A stretch of 64,000 nt of DNA from Muribaculaceae bacterium (GTDB lineage: Bacteria; Bacteroidota; Bacteroidia; Bacteroidales; Muribaculaceae): the NCBI GenBank assembly GCA_023667015.1, contig JAMPAX010000004.1:88921-152920 (forward strand), given 5' to 3'. A program made the translations under genes and the position numbers. The notes under the pieces were generated by a model. The model ran no database searches, was not told where the DNA came from, and saw only the letters and a list, made by a program, of their open reading frames with translations. Position 1 is the stretch's first letter, and each line of letters starts with the position of its first letter. Of the stretch, positions 1 to 8,906 are shown piece by piece.

Positions 1-520
1 CGAGTTGTGACAAATTGCAGAATATTACATCTACTGCGGCTATCGAGCCCATTGATGCTTGGATAGTCTTCGGATTAAACGGACTGACAGTTTCAGGAGA
101 TGCAAAAATCTTTTTAACCCCAAACCAATGTGCAGTTCGTATTATAGTTCCGAGATTTCCCGGATCCTGAATACCGTCAAGCATTAAATAAATATCCGGC
201 TGAAGGAGAAATGATATCCTGGCAGGAGCAGGCATACGATAAATGGCAATGACCTTAGGAGGGGTAGTCAGGGTTGAAATCTTGTCAAGAGTCTGCTGAG
301 ATGTTGAAAAGACACGAGATTTGAACTCAGATACAAATTCCGTATGAGAATCAATCCAATCGGTGGTAGCCACTAATGCTTCGAGTTCAAAGTGACGAAT
401 AGTATCAGCCACACACTTTGTACCTTCCACCGTAAAAAGGGCTTCCTTACGACGCATCTTGGTGGTTTTTAGTCGTGAATACAAGCTCCCCTTAGTTTTC
501 GACAATTCAGCAATCTCCAT
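1..520 (-). CDS. TrmH/SpoU family RNA 2'-O-methyltransferase (C-terminus cut by window edge)
   Basis: Reading down from an ATG at 518-520 gives 173 codons and then the window ends, so the C-terminus is missing. The N-terminal part (about residues 1-100) fits the small RNA-binding domain found before SpoU domains. SpoU motif 1 follows as DGIQDPGNLGTIIRTA, then the motif 2 region NPKTIQASMGS. The third SpoU motif lies off the window. Family members methylate ribose 2'-O positions of rRNA or tRNA with S-adenosylmethionine; RlmB-like activity is possible but the target cannot be told. A TAnnTTTG match sits just upstream at 538-545. The family call is secure; the substrate is not. Confidence 0.9.
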   Translation of the reverse strand, partial: MEIAELSKTKGSLYSRLKTTKMRRKEALFTVEGTKCVADTIRHFELEALVATTDWIDSHTEFVSEFKSRVFSTSQQTLDKISTLTTPPKVIAIYRMPAPARISFLLQPDIYLMLDGIQDPGNLGTIIRTAHWFGVKKIFASPETVSPFNPKTIQASMGSIAAVDVIFCNLSQL

Positions 521-537
521 AGGATTCAAAATTTCTA

Positions 538-545
538 CAAATTTA
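538..545 (-). promoter_or_regulatory. -7 promoter element of the SpoU methyltransferase gene
   Basis: On the minus strand this reads TAAATTTG, an exact TAnnTTTG match, about 18 bases before the start codon. No good TTTG is seen at the usual spacing upstream (an ATTG is only 13 bases away), so it is a half-supported promoter. Confidence 0.4.
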
Positions 546-594
546 AAAAATTTAGGATCAATTTCATAATAATTCTATGAATAGGTTGATGCGT

Positions 595-620
595 AAAAAC
601 GGTGGGTTGCATACCCACCG
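595..620 (-). terminator. intrinsic terminator downstream of the porin gene
   Basis: An 8-bp perfect stem (CGGTGGGT/ACCCACCG, loop of 5) is followed on the minus strand by TTTTT. It lies about 90 bases after the porin stop codon. The stem also belongs to the GTGGGTT palindrome family seen near 32.4-32.5 kb, so it may be a repeat recruited as a terminator. Confidence 0.65.
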
Positions 621-706
621 CGACTAATTTTTATAACGACCTAACTTCAACCCATCTATCCTCAAACTTCAAATATCCGAGTTGCTCAGCGGCTTGGATA
701 TTTGAC

Positions 707-2056
707 TTAGAAGCTGAACATGAATAGAGCATCAATACGATTAGCGTTGGTATGCTCTCCGGAGAAGTTCACTCGCTTTCCTGCCAAGTATTCAGCACCA
801 ACCTGCAGTCGAGGAGTGATATCCCAGAATATTGAAGCTGCACCGTATAGTCCATAGCGATAATCATCAGCAACCTTCGGTTTCTTCTCGTAGTACTGCA
901 ACTCGGAGAGTGCTATAGACATATAGATATTTGGTTTGAAATTATATTTTGCTCCAAAAGTCAGTCCTAAAGCGTTAGGAGCATACAGTTTGCCGGGATG
1001 GACGGGATCCTCAATTAAATCGAGTGAAGAGCCGGAGATATCATTTAAATAAGAGGCGTTGCCCTCGCCATAGGATGCAATTCCATAAAGAGTAAGCGGC
1101 TTAATAACCTTCACCATACCACTAAGGGAGATACCCCAACCAATCTTGTTTCGATTCTTATCGGCAACAAGATCTCGGTAAGATATCGTACGGAGAAGTC
1201 CTGAGAGGCGAATATGGCTCAGACCGCCATCCCATTGATATTGCCCAAAGGCAGCAACGTCCGGCAACCAGTCCATACACTTCTTGGTAAGGACGGCGTC
1301 ATCCTGAATACCAGACTGTGGAAACTCCAAAGAGCCGGCCACTGACCAAGCATCCTTCCATGTGTGTATATATCTTACAAGGACATTTGTTTTCGCCACC
1401 TTACCGCTTGCTCCGGCTCCATCAATTGTCAGAGGCTCGGCAGCAGGGTCTGAGAAGGTCGAAGTAGCATAACCAACAGTCCAGTCATTAATGATAAAAT
1501 AAGCCTTCTTTAGCTTAAAGCCGATATGGTCGTAGCCGTCAAAGTTACCCTCGATATAGCCCATATAGTTGCCAAGAGGAGTATTACGACCCATGATAGT
1601 CATGAAAAGACCCGTGCCGGCAGGTGTAGCCTTAAACTGGCGTTTCTGAGTTGGATCGCGAGGTATAGGCATTGCAATAGGAGCAAAACCATTGGCAGGA
1701 ACAGCATTGTTCCAGTCAAACCAACCTCGCATTCTGATTACTCCACCAATACCCATAGCAAGGTTAGCATTCTTACTCATGAACATGAAATAGGGTGCAC
1801 GCGGATCTTGGAAATGACGAAACTGATTCATGTAGAACGTGTTGACCATCGATCTAACAGAATCAATCTGAGGAGTTCCACCTTCGGAATTAATAAAAAT
1901 GACCTTAGTGTCATCAAGCAATTGTTTGTGAGCCTGGACCTCAGGATAGCCACCAAGACCTACGGTATCACCGACAACAGCAATAGCCTGAGCATTCGCG
2001 AGGAGAGAAGCCCCTCCAAGGAATGCAGAGATAATGGCAAATGTGCGTAAATTCAT
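707..2056 (-). CDS. DcaP-like outer-membrane porin
   Basis: A 449-aa protein with a signal peptide (MNLRTFAIISAFLGG..., cleavage after ANAQA). I chose the ATG at 2056 because the 16 codons upstream of it in the same frame add polar residues before a complete signal peptide. The mature part has alternating aromatic/polar strands, Gly/Asn-rich turns and a terminal FMFSF ending in Phe, as expected for a beta-barrel recognised by BAM. Segments such as YIEGNFDGYDHIGFKLKKAY resemble the DcaP-type porins common in Bacteroidota. The substrate is unknown. It appears monocistronic: a terminator-like stem lies downstream and a long palindrome (2123-2173) separates it from the next gene. A generic porin assignment is safe; DcaP type is likely. 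Confidence 0.75.
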   Translation of the reverse strand: MNLRTFAIISAFLGGASLLANAQAIAVVGDTVGLGGYPEVQAHKQLLDDTKVIFINSEGGTPQIDSVRSMVNTFYMNQFRHFQDPRAPYFMFMSKNANLAMGIGGVIRMRGWFDWNNAVPANGFAPIAMPIPRDPTQKRQFKATPAGTGLFMTIMGRNTPLGNYMGYIEGNFDGYDHIGFKLKKAYFIINDWTVGYATSTFSDPAAEPLTIDGAGASGKVAKTNVLVRYIHTWKDAWSVAGSLEFPQSGIQDDAVLTKKCMDWLPDVAAFGQYQWDGGLSHIRLSGLLRTISYRDLVADKNRNKIGWGISLSGMVKVIKPLTLYGIASYGEGNASYLNDISGSSLDLIEDPVHPGKLYAPNALGLTFGAKYNFKPNIYMSIALSELQYYEKKPKVADDYRYGLYGAASIFWDITPRLQVGAEYLAGKRVNFSGEHTNANRIDALFMFSF

Positions 2057-2122
2057 ATCAATAACAGTTAAATTAAGTTTATAGTTCTTACAACTTATTA
2101 ACAATCTGCCAAAGCAAAAGTT

Positions 2123-2173
2123 TACACCTACACAGTAGCACAGGCGTTCCGCCTGTGCTACTGTGTAGGTGTA
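2123..2173. repeat. perfect 24-bp inverted repeat, CACAGGC family
   Basis: Two 24-base arms (2123-2146 and 2150-2173) are exact reverse complements around a TTC loop; the core is CACAGGCG TTC CGCCTGTG. Related, more decayed copies occur at 19802-19820, 37583-37600, 39503-39517 and 56457-56475. It has no U tract, so it is better described as an extragenic palindrome than as a terminator. Confidence 0.9.
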
Positions 2174-2230
2174 ATGTGCAAATTCACTATCCGGAGCCGC
2201 TCCAGCACCCCATTTTTACAAGATAGGAGC

Positions 2231-3181
2231 TCAATTGACGACGTTTTGGGCGGTGCCGTTGAGGAAGGCTTTTAGGTTGGCTACGGCTATGTTGAGAAGT
2301 CGCTGACGGGCTTCCTTTGTTGACCATGAGATGTGGGGGGTTACTATGCAATTGGGTGCATCTATCAGGGGGTTGTCAGCTTCCGGCGGTTCGTGGGTCA
2401 ATACATCCAGTCCGGCTCCTGCAATCCTGCCTTCCTTCAATGCCACTGCGAGTGCTTGCTCATCTACAAGGGGGCCTCTTCCGGTATTTATCAGAATTGC
2501 TGTCGGCTTCATAGTTGAAATTCTTGAAGCATCGGCAAGATGGAAAGTATCATCAGTTAGAGGACAATGGAGAGAGACAATATCGCATTCAGCAAACAAC
2601 TCATCCACCGAAACCTTTGTCACTCCCGGCAATTCATCCTGTGATTTAGAGCTGCAGACACAAACCTCCATTCCGAAAGCTTTAGCGATATCAGCTACTG
2701 CATGTCCAATATGCCCATAACCATATATACCAAAACGCTTGCCGGCAAGCTCCGTAAGACATGTATTGGCATATGAAAAATCGGGACATGCACTCCACTT
2801 CCCGGCATGGAACTCCTCGGAATAGTGTTCTGCTGAGTTTGTCAAGGCCAACAGCAGAGCAAAAACATTCTGAGCCACCGACATTGTACTATATGAGGGA
2901 ATATTAGTGACGACAATGCCAAGTCGAGTAGCAGTATCCAAATTCACCACATTGTATCCCGTAGCCAATACGCCAATATATTGTAGCTTAGGAAGCATAC
3001 GAAGGGTTGAGGCATCAATTACAGTCTTATTTGTCAATACAATTTCTGAGTCAGCTGCACGCTCTATCACTTCTTCAGGGGCTGTACGTTCATAGACTGT
3101 AAGAGTGCCAAGAGAGGACAAAGCCCCCCAACTAAGATCACCGGGATTAGCGGCGAATCCGTCAAGTATCGTAATCTTCAT
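2231..3181 (-). CDS. D-2-hydroxyacid dehydrogenase (NAD-dependent, glycerate dehydrogenase-like)
   Basis: A 316-aa protein of the usual length. The Rossmann motif GYGHIG lies near residue 154. The catalytic Arg is in INTGRGPLVDE, the Glu in LDVLTHEPP and the His in TPHISWST, so the Arg/Glu/His set is complete. The family oxidises or reduces D-2-hydroxy acids with NAD(H); the pattern is closest to HprA-type glycerate/hydroxypyruvate enzymes, but the substrate is not fixed by sequence. It starts with ATG at 3181, about 25 bases below a TAnnTTTG match. It is flanked by a repeat and by the terminator of the dsbD operon, so it is probably transcribed alone. Confidence 0.9.
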   Translation of the reverse strand: MKITILDGFAANPGDLSWGALSSLGTLTVYERTAPEEVIERAADSEIVLTNKTVIDASTLRMLPKLQYIGVLATGYNVVNLDTATRLGIVVTNIPSYSTMSVAQNVFALLLALTNSAEHYSEEFHAGKWSACPDFSYANTCLTELAGKRFGIYGYGHIGHAVADIAKAFGMEVCVCSSKSQDELPGVTKVSVDELFAECDIVSLHCPLTDDTFHLADASRISTMKPTAILINTGRGPLVDEQALAVALKEGRIAGAGLDVLTHEPPEADNPLIDAPNCIVTPHISWSTKEARQRLLNIAVANLKAFLNGTAQNVVN

Positions 3182-3211
3182 GACTTTTCAAATTTTAGAA
3201 AAAATCTTCTG

Positions 3212-3219
3212 CAAATATA
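3212..3219 (-). promoter_or_regulatory. -7 promoter element of the hydroxyacid dehydrogenase gene
   Basis: The minus strand reads TATATTTG, an exact TAnnTTTG. No matching -33 TTTG is visible because the dsbD-operon terminator occupies that place. Confidence 0.45.
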
Positions 3220-3231
3220 ACGAAAATATGT

Positions 3232-3270
3232 AAAAAAAGATGTGCCCCTTTGAGAGGACACATCCTTTTT
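3232..3270 (-). terminator. intrinsic terminator of the tlpA-dsbD operon
   Basis: On the minus strand a GATGTG/CACATC stem with further CCT/AGG pairing is followed by a run of seven T. It begins about 25 bases after the dsbD stop codon. A-runs on the other side make it potentially bidirectional. Confidence 0.75.
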
Positions 3271-3293
3271 TCACAGATAAATTCTTCTGATTA

Positions 3294-5300
3294 TTATTTT
3301 ATGCGTTCTTCGTAGTTGGCTTTGCCGGTGTCGAGGAATCGCTTGTAGCCCGGTACGTCTTCTTTGTAGACGAACTCATGGTTGAGAGGCTTACCCTCAT
3401 TGTCTACGATAACATGGAAAGGCTGTGCATTAGCGCCAAACTTGGAGCGCTGCAGATAGCTCCACTTGTCGCCGTAGGTAGTCAGCACTCTTTCTGTGCC
3501 ATCCTTCTCCTTAACTGTGATGGGCTGGGGGAGAGCCTTCTTCTCGTCAACCATCAGAGTGATAAGTACGAAGTCATTATCGATCTTAGACTTCACCTCC
3601 GGGTCTGTCCAAACGGCTGCCTCCATCTTGCGGCAGTTGACACACCCATAGCCGGAGAAGTCGAGCAAGACGGGTTTGTTGAGCTGACGCGCAAGCGCCA
3701 TACCCTCATCAAAGTCATCTACCTGAGCGTGTACATCACCTTCATAGAGGGAGAAATCCTGAGTATATGTAGGAGGTGCAAACGCAGAGATACTCTTAAG
3801 AGGAGCGCCCCAGAGACCCGGCAGCATATAGATTGAGAATGCGAAAGAAACGCAGGCAAGCATAAAGCGAGCAACCCCGGTCTTCTCATATTCATCATCG
3901 TGGGGAAAGCGAATCCAACCGATAAGATAAGCACCGAGAAGAGCGAAGATAACAATCCAGAGAGAAACGAAAACCTCACGGTCAAGAATTCTCCAGCCGT
4001 AAGCCAAGTCGGCAACAGAGAGGAATTTCAACGCAAGGGCGAGTTCGAGGAAACCGAGGACAACCTTCACAGTGTTCATCCAGCCGCCACTCTTAGGCAT
4101 AGACTTGAGCATAGTCGGGAACATGGCAAAGAGGCTGAAGGGGAGAGCCAGGGCCAATGAGAAGCCGAACATACCGATAGCCGGAGAAACGAAATTAGAA
4201 GTTGCTGCAGCCTCTACGAGCAGAGTGCCGATAATCGGACCTGTGCAAGAGAAGGAAACAAGCACGAGAGTAAACGCCATGAAGAAGAGGGAAAGAAGAC
4301 CTGTAGTAGAGTCTACCTTAGAGTCCATCTTGTTTGTCCAAGAAGCGGGGAGAGTAAGCTCAAAACCACCCATAAAGGATATGGCGAAGACTACGAGGAG
4401 GAGGAAGAAAATGATGTTGAAGACAGCACTCGTAGCAAGTTCATTGAGCGCAGATGCTCCGAATACAATTGTCACCAGCAGACCGAGAAGTACGTAGATT
4501 ACAACGATACTACCGCCATAGGTAAGAGCCGCACGAATAGACTTGGCGCGAGTCTTGTTCTGCTTGAGGAAGAAAGAAACGGTCATCGGAATCATCGGCC
4601 ATACACAGGGAGTCACCAGAGCAATCAGACCACCGATAAAACCGGCGATAAAGATATACCAAAGGCTACGTTCCTGCTGTTCGGGATTGTCAGAGAAAGT
4701 CTTGAGTTCTGCCTCAACATTGTCCCAATAGTTGCCGACACCGACTCCACTCTGGTTAGCCTCCGGGAGGAGAGTCTCAGCACCCTGTAAAGAGTCCATC
4801 ATCTGAGCGATAGTATCTGCGGCATTTTCCTCCTTGGGAGCCTCTTCGGCAGCTCCGGGGAATTTACCCTTCAGAGTCTTGTAGCCATCGAGTTGCACAC
4901 AGCCGGTGTCGTTGCAAGCTTGACCCTTAATGGAGACCGTCACGCTATACTCTTTGGCAGTAGCCTTGAGTTTCTGAGTGAAAGTTACCTGTCCGGTATA
5001 AAAATACTGGTCAACCTCGAAGACATCATCAAATTCCTTGGAATATCCCTTGTTGGCCTTGGCAGTACCCACCTTTTCGCAACCCTTGGTAGTGACAGTA
5101 ATGACCAGTGGATTAGAACCGCCGGGAGGGTTGTTCTGGGCATACATATGATAGCCGGACTTCACATTAGCTACAATCTGAAGTGAGGGATTTTCAGTGC
5201 CGTCTCCAACAAGCTTATAGCTGAAATCAACGGCATTGGTCTGAGCCAGCATGCAGAGACTGCTGAAGATCAGAGCAAGTGTAAAAAAGAGTTTTTTCAT
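3294..5300 (-). CDS. dsbD: DsbD-family thiol:disulfide interchange protein
   Basis: A 668-aa inner-membrane protein with the three DsbD parts in order. A signal peptide leads into a periplasmic DsbD-alpha-like domain (two Cys in ACNDTGCVQ). A polytopic middle follows from about residue 210 to 500, with the redox Cys in TPCVWPMIP and FSCTGPIIG. A C-terminal periplasmic thioredoxin domain carries C553-V-N-C556. It moves electrons from cytoplasmic thioredoxin to periplasmic thiol proteins. It is the last gene of a four-gene run (TlpA-like, DUF6029, Omp28, DsbD; gaps of 157, 27 and 45 bases), and a terminator follows. The local TlpA-like protein and Omp28, both with CxxC, are natural electron acceptors; that link is inferred from position. 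Confidence 0.93.
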   Translation of the reverse strand: MKKLFFTLALIFSSLCMLAQTNAVDFSYKLVGDGTENPSLQIVANVKSGYHMYAQNNPPGGSNPLVITVTTKGCEKVGTAKANKGYSKEFDDVFEVDQYFYTGQVTFTQKLKATAKEYSVTVSIKGQACNDTGCVQLDGYKTLKGKFPGAAEEAPKEENAADTIAQMMDSLQGAETLLPEANQSGVGVGNYWDNVEAELKTFSDNPEQQERSLWYIFIAGFIGGLIALVTPCVWPMIPMTVSFFLKQNKTRAKSIRAALTYGGSIVVIYVLLGLLVTIVFGASALNELATSAVFNIIFFLLLVVFAISFMGGFELTLPASWTNKMDSKVDSTTGLLSLFFMAFTLVLVSFSCTGPIIGTLLVEAAATSNFVSPAIGMFGFSLALALPFSLFAMFPTMLKSMPKSGGWMNTVKVVLGFLELALALKFLSVADLAYGWRILDREVFVSLWIVIFALLGAYLIGWIRFPHDDEYEKTGVARFMLACVSFAFSIYMLPGLWGAPLKSISAFAPPTYTQDFSLYEGDVHAQVDDFDEGMALARQLNKPVLLDFSGYGCVNCRKMEAAVWTDPEVKSKIDNDFVLITLMVDEKKALPQPITVKEKDGTERVLTTYGDKWSYLQRSKFGANAQPFHVIVDNEGKPLNHEFVYKEDVPGYKRFLDTGKANYEERIK

Positions 5301-5345
5301 CGTTCGGTTCTGAAAAAAACGTTGTATTAGTATCGTAAGTGATTA

Positions 5346-6155
5346 TTATTTCAGATGAATTTCCTCTGCCTGAAGAACGGCCTTGGATGAGGAATCGAAT
5401 ACAAAGGCTACGACATGACAGTTGTCAGCATTCCAATTCTTGTCTATTGTAAACTTGACAGTTCCCTTCTTATTATCATCGGGGAGGAAAGTAGTGCCAA
5501 GTTCATTGCCCCACATGCCGTTGGCCGAAGCTCGGAAGACGTGGTTATGTTCATAATCCATGATAGTCTTTGAACCGTCAATCTGTGGACCGATAATCTT
5601 GCTCTCAGATATCCATACCAAGATAGAGGCCTTCTGAGCATACAGCTCATTGAAGGTTACGTCGTATTCTGCAGTCATCTGGCGTGAAGACTCATCGAAA
5701 GAAGACTTAAGAGAAAGAATCACAGGAGATTCTACCTCCAAAGCCTTAATAATAGGCTCAGGCCAATTGACAGGCAATTCGATGGGTGATGCTCCATCGA
5801 TGACTGCTGAAGGAAGACCGGACACCTTATAATAGTCATAGTAATCGCGTGCCTCCTTGGTAGCAATAGTGAAATCAGAGCCTCTCACCGGACGAGTAAG
5901 GTTGAGGCCCTCAGGTTGCAGAGAGACACATACAATCGAGCCGGGATATTGCTCCTGCAGGCTTGTAATTGTGCGAGCACCTTCGGGGCAGTTAGTGCAC
6001 CTGATTCCGGAAAATTCCTGAATCATGACCTTACGGGCAATTTTCGGGCGTTGTTGCTCGATCAGACGATCATTGGGAGCAATATCATCGCATCCTGTCA
6101 GCGCCAAAGCGGAAACAGCAAGAGCCACGCCCGTCAATATATTTATTGTTTTCAT
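5346..6155 (-). CDS. Omp28-related lipoprotein with a thioredoxin-like CxxC
   Basis: A 269-aa protein. The lipoprotein signal ends in ALTG-C22, so it should be lipid-anchored, probably at the outer membrane. Residues 41-60 contain EFSGIRCTNCPEGA, with C53xxC56 set as in a thioredoxin active site. The later KVSGLPSAVIDG supplies a thioredoxin-like proline loop. The C-terminal half is a beta-rich domain with no motif I recognise. This matches the Omp28 family of Bacteroidota, whose biochemical role is poorly known. It lies between a DUF6029 barrel and DsbD, which suggests it is reduced by DsbD in the periplasm. Confidence 0.85.
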   Translation of the reverse strand: MKTINILTGVALAVSALALTGCDDIAPNDRLIEQQRPKIARKVMIQEFSGIRCTNCPEGARTITSLQEQYPGSIVCVSLQPEGLNLTRPVRGSDFTIATKEARDYYDYYKVSGLPSAVIDGASPIELPVNWPEPIIKALEVESPVILSLKSSFDESSRQMTAEYDVTFNELYAQKASILVWISESKIIGPQIDGSKTIMDYEHNHVFRASANGMWGNELGTTFLPDDNKKGTVKFTIDKNWNADNCHVVAFVFDSSSKAVLQAEEIHLK

Positions 6156-6182
6156 TCTGTTTGAATTTTGATATCTGAGTGA

Positions 6183-7982
6183 TTAGAAAGTATAATTATA
6201 AGTTAGCGAGAAACCCTTAGAGGAAGGAACCTCACGGCATACGCCGCCTGAGCAGTCGTATCCGGCGCGGGTACGTCCGTAACCAAGGGTGAAGCGATTA
6301 GCCTTATAATTATAGGTAATCATCGCCTTGTAGTAGTTCTTCTTTGTCTCACCATTATTATAGGTGTCGGTGAAAGTAAACATCCAGTGGGGAGCGAGCG
6401 AAAGTTCCACCAATCCACACATCCAATCGCCCTGATCTTGTTTTGTTCTCAAGTATTGGAGTTCCCAGCGGAGTTGAGTCTTGGATCGCATCTTCCACTG
6501 CCCCTCGAGGATGAAGATATTGGCAGTCACCATCGGTTCCATCTCCTTGCGGATATATTCCATGCTATATTTCTGGAATAGATAGAATAATGTAAACGAA
6601 AGGTGCTTGTTGAACTTCTTGTTAATTTCAAAGTTCAAGTCAGCATAATATAGCGAACCTATTTTCCAGAAAGGAGCGCTCGGGCCGCCGGTGCCAAACA
6701 CTGGAGTATAGTTGCCGGTAGGGGTTCTCCAGTCAAGGCCGGAGATATAGCTTGCAGAGAGACGGACGTTTGTACCGTACTTACCACCGAGCGGAGTTCC
6801 CTTCTTAAAAAGATAGCGCACCTCTCCTTGGAAAGCCCATTCACCATCATACTGCGTACCATAGGGATACATAGCAGCGAGGGTGTATGTCTGCGTCATT
6901 GTGAAGGGAGGCATAAAGCTCAGACGACCATTGTTGAGCAAATAGTCATTGACCTTTCTGTCTGAAAGCCAGCTCATATTTTCAGAGCGTTTACCCTGCA
7001 AGAATGCGGAGAAACCTTTCTTGGAATAAGAGAGAGTCAACATCTCAGCAGAACCGCGACCGTAGGTATAACCATTGATAACGTTGGGAGCATTATTCTT
7101 GGTAGCATATTCACCCATGATGGTCAGATTGTGCAGACGGAGGTTGAATCTTCCATCGAAAGCAGCCTCATTAAGAGGGAGATTCAGACGATAAGCACCA
7201 TTAGAGGAAGATATATCCTGATACTTTTGATGTTTACCAACATAGGAGAAACCGAGAGTTAAGCCATAATTGGAGCCGAAAGCCTTATTGAAAGACTCAT
7301 CGAGCGACCATTCAGCATCGGCACCCCATACCCATGCCGGATTATGGTGCCAATAGTAGCGTTGTTTACCGGCAAGACCCGTTATATATAGACCGGACAC
7401 GGGATTCATCTTAATACGACCTCCACGCAGGGCACCGTCGATACCCAAACCGCGATCCTGATAAGCACGGAGGATGAAACCTGAGCCAAACTGCTCATAG
7501 AAATCACCGGCAGTCAGCTGATATCCTTTATAATTACCTGTTGCCCAGAAATAGGGTACACCCCACCCGGCATACAAGGGCTGGGTAGCAAAACCCGGAA
7601 GAGGCCACTTTGTAAATTGAAAACGACCACCGATAGCTACATACGGAGCAGAAACCGTAAGGTCGAAGAAAGTGTTGTTCCTGACGATATCGTCGAAATG
7701 GTCATTTTTAATGCCCGGGTCATACTCATTGAAATGGAATTCAGATTGAATGGCACCGGAAGCTCTGACCTTCTTCAGCCAGGAGCTTGTCTGAGGGTTG
7801 TAGACATCACCGGCGGCCATAACGGTTTGTCCCATGTAGGTACGTTCCGTCGGTGTTTTGAGAGTGTCAGTACTTGCAGACACTTCCGCGGCATTCTCAG
7901 TGGGGGCGGCAAAACCCGCAAAGGGTAGCATAGCGCCGGCGAGAACAATTGGAATAGAGCGTTTAAAGGAATCGCGTATCAT
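6183..7982 (-). CDS. DUF6029-like outer-membrane beta-barrel protein
   Basis: A 599-aa protein with a signal peptide (cleavage near GFAAP, residue 25). About 50 residues of linker precede a long series of amphipathic strands rich in Tyr, Trp and Gly. The chain ends GFSLTYNYTF with terminal Phe, typical of a BAM-assembled barrel. I match it to DUF6029 from length, the N-terminal AGDVYNPQ element and its partnership with Omp28 and a TlpA-like protein. No enzymatic motif is visible. The constant redox neighbours suggest that the barrel, Omp28 and the thioredoxin work as one envelope system; what it handles is unknown. Confidence 0.7.
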   Translation of the reverse strand: MIRDSFKRSIPIVLAGAMLPFAGFAAPTENAAEVSASTDTLKTPTERTYMGQTVMAAGDVYNPQTSSWLKKVRASGAIQSEFHFNEYDPGIKNDHFDDIVRNNTFFDLTVSAPYVAIGGRFQFTKWPLPGFATQPLYAGWGVPYFWATGNYKGYQLTAGDFYEQFGSGFILRAYQDRGLGIDGALRGGRIKMNPVSGLYITGLAGKQRYYWHHNPAWVWGADAEWSLDESFNKAFGSNYGLTLGFSYVGKHQKYQDISSSNGAYRLNLPLNEAAFDGRFNLRLHNLTIMGEYATKNNAPNVINGYTYGRGSAEMLTLSYSKKGFSAFLQGKRSENMSWLSDRKVNDYLLNNGRLSFMPPFTMTQTYTLAAMYPYGTQYDGEWAFQGEVRYLFKKGTPLGGKYGTNVRLSASYISGLDWRTPTGNYTPVFGTGGPSAPFWKIGSLYYADLNFEINKKFNKHLSFTLFYLFQKYSMEYIRKEMEPMVTANIFILEGQWKMRSKTQLRWELQYLRTKQDQGDWMCGLVELSLAPHWMFTFTDTYNNGETKKNYYKAMITYNYKANRFTLGYGRTRAGYDCSGGVCREVPSSKGFSLTYNYTF

Positions 7983-8050
7983 GATATAGATTCAGTTGTA
8001 TCGGAATAAAGTAGGGGAGAGGAATACCTATTATATTAAATATACTCCGA

Positions 8051-8093
8051 CTCCGGAAGGGCCGCATAAAGGAATTTTGCGGCTCCTCCGGAG
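8051..8093 (-). other. strong GC-rich stem-loop in the tlpA-DUF6029 gap
   Basis: Two 16-base arms (8051-8066 and 8078-8093) pair with 14 Watson-Crick pairs, one wobble and one mismatch, around an 11-base loop. It is in the 157-base spacer inside the redox operon. No U run follows, so it may stabilise or process the mRNA rather than end it. Confidence 0.6.
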
Positions 8094-8139
8094 GGGTAAT
8101 TTTAGTTAGTTTACAATTGTTGGCATTTTGCCGTGGAAA

Positions 8140-8628
8140 TTATTTTTCCAGAGCAGCCTTGACAGCTTTGAGAACCTCCTCTTCGCCACCATCGGTGTAG
8201 CCCTGATGGCTCCATACGATGTTGCCGTTGCCGTCTACTACGAAAGCATGGGGGATATCATTTACACCCATCTGACGCTTGAATTCACTGTTGGTATCAA
8301 GAAGCACCTGATAGTCCCATCCTTTACCTTCTACGAAAGGTTTCACCTTCTGCGCATTCTGACCCTCATCAATGCTGACGGCAATGACGCGTACGCCGGT
8401 TTCATCCTGCCAGTCCTCATAGACTTCATTGATAGCCTTGAGTTCGCGATTGCACGGCTTGCACCAAGTAGCGAAGAAACTAATGACGAAAGGCTTTCCA
8501 TCATTACTGAGAGTAGCGGTATCAACGGACTTGCCGTCGATGTCCTTAAGGACAACAGAGGGGAGAGCAGCAGAGGCCATAAGGGCTGTCATAGCAACAA
8601 CTGCGGTGAGAAAAAATTTCTTAATCAT
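8140..8628 (-). CDS. TlpA-like secreted thioredoxin
   Basis: A 162-aa protein with a signal peptide (cleavage near MASA-ALPS, residue 20) and one thioredoxin fold of the TlpA/ResA type. The active site is FFATWC56KPC59 and the cis-Pro loop is in VNDIPHAFVVDG. It is a periplasmic thiol reductant or disulfide exchanger. It is the first gene of the redox operon that ends in dsbD, which is its likely electron source. It is divergent from iorA across 373 bases. I found no exact TAnnTTTG match on this strand upstream of it. Confidence 0.9.
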   Translation of the reverse strand: MIKKFFLTAVVAMTALMASAALPSVVLKDIDGKSVDTATLSNDGKPFVISFFATWCKPCNRELKAINEVYEDWQDETGVRVIAVSIDEGQNAQKVKPFVEGKGWDYQVLLDTNSEFKRQMGVNDIPHAFVVDGNGNIVWSHQGYTDGGEEEVLKAVKAALEK

Positions 8629-8874
8629 AGTATGATGTTTGTAGGTTATTATTATGATTTATTGTCGTTTCTGCGACAAAGTTCAAAGAAACTATCTCGC
8701 AGAGAAAGAGATTTTGCGCTAAGTTACAAAAAAAATATCAAACTAATAAACAAAATCTGCAGTTTTTGTCATTTGCCAGCCCCCATTAAAGAAGGTTAAC
8801 ATCTTTTAGAGTTGGTAAACAGAGAAAGGTTTATTGTCACGATTGAAAATTGTTGAAACATCTTATGTAAAAAA

Positions 8875-8906
8875 TTTGCTGAATACCGAAGTTTTTTCTA
8901 TTTTTG
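8875..8906 (+). promoter_or_regulatory. promoter of the iorA-iorB-aminotransferase-CoA transferase unit
   Basis: TTTG at 8875-8878 and TATTTTTG at 8899-8906 are 20 bases apart, a full match to the Bacteroidota -33/-7 consensus. Transcription should start near 8911, leaving a leader of about 90 bases before iorA. The rest of the 373-base spacer (8629-9001) holds nothing else I can identify. Confidence 0.8.
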
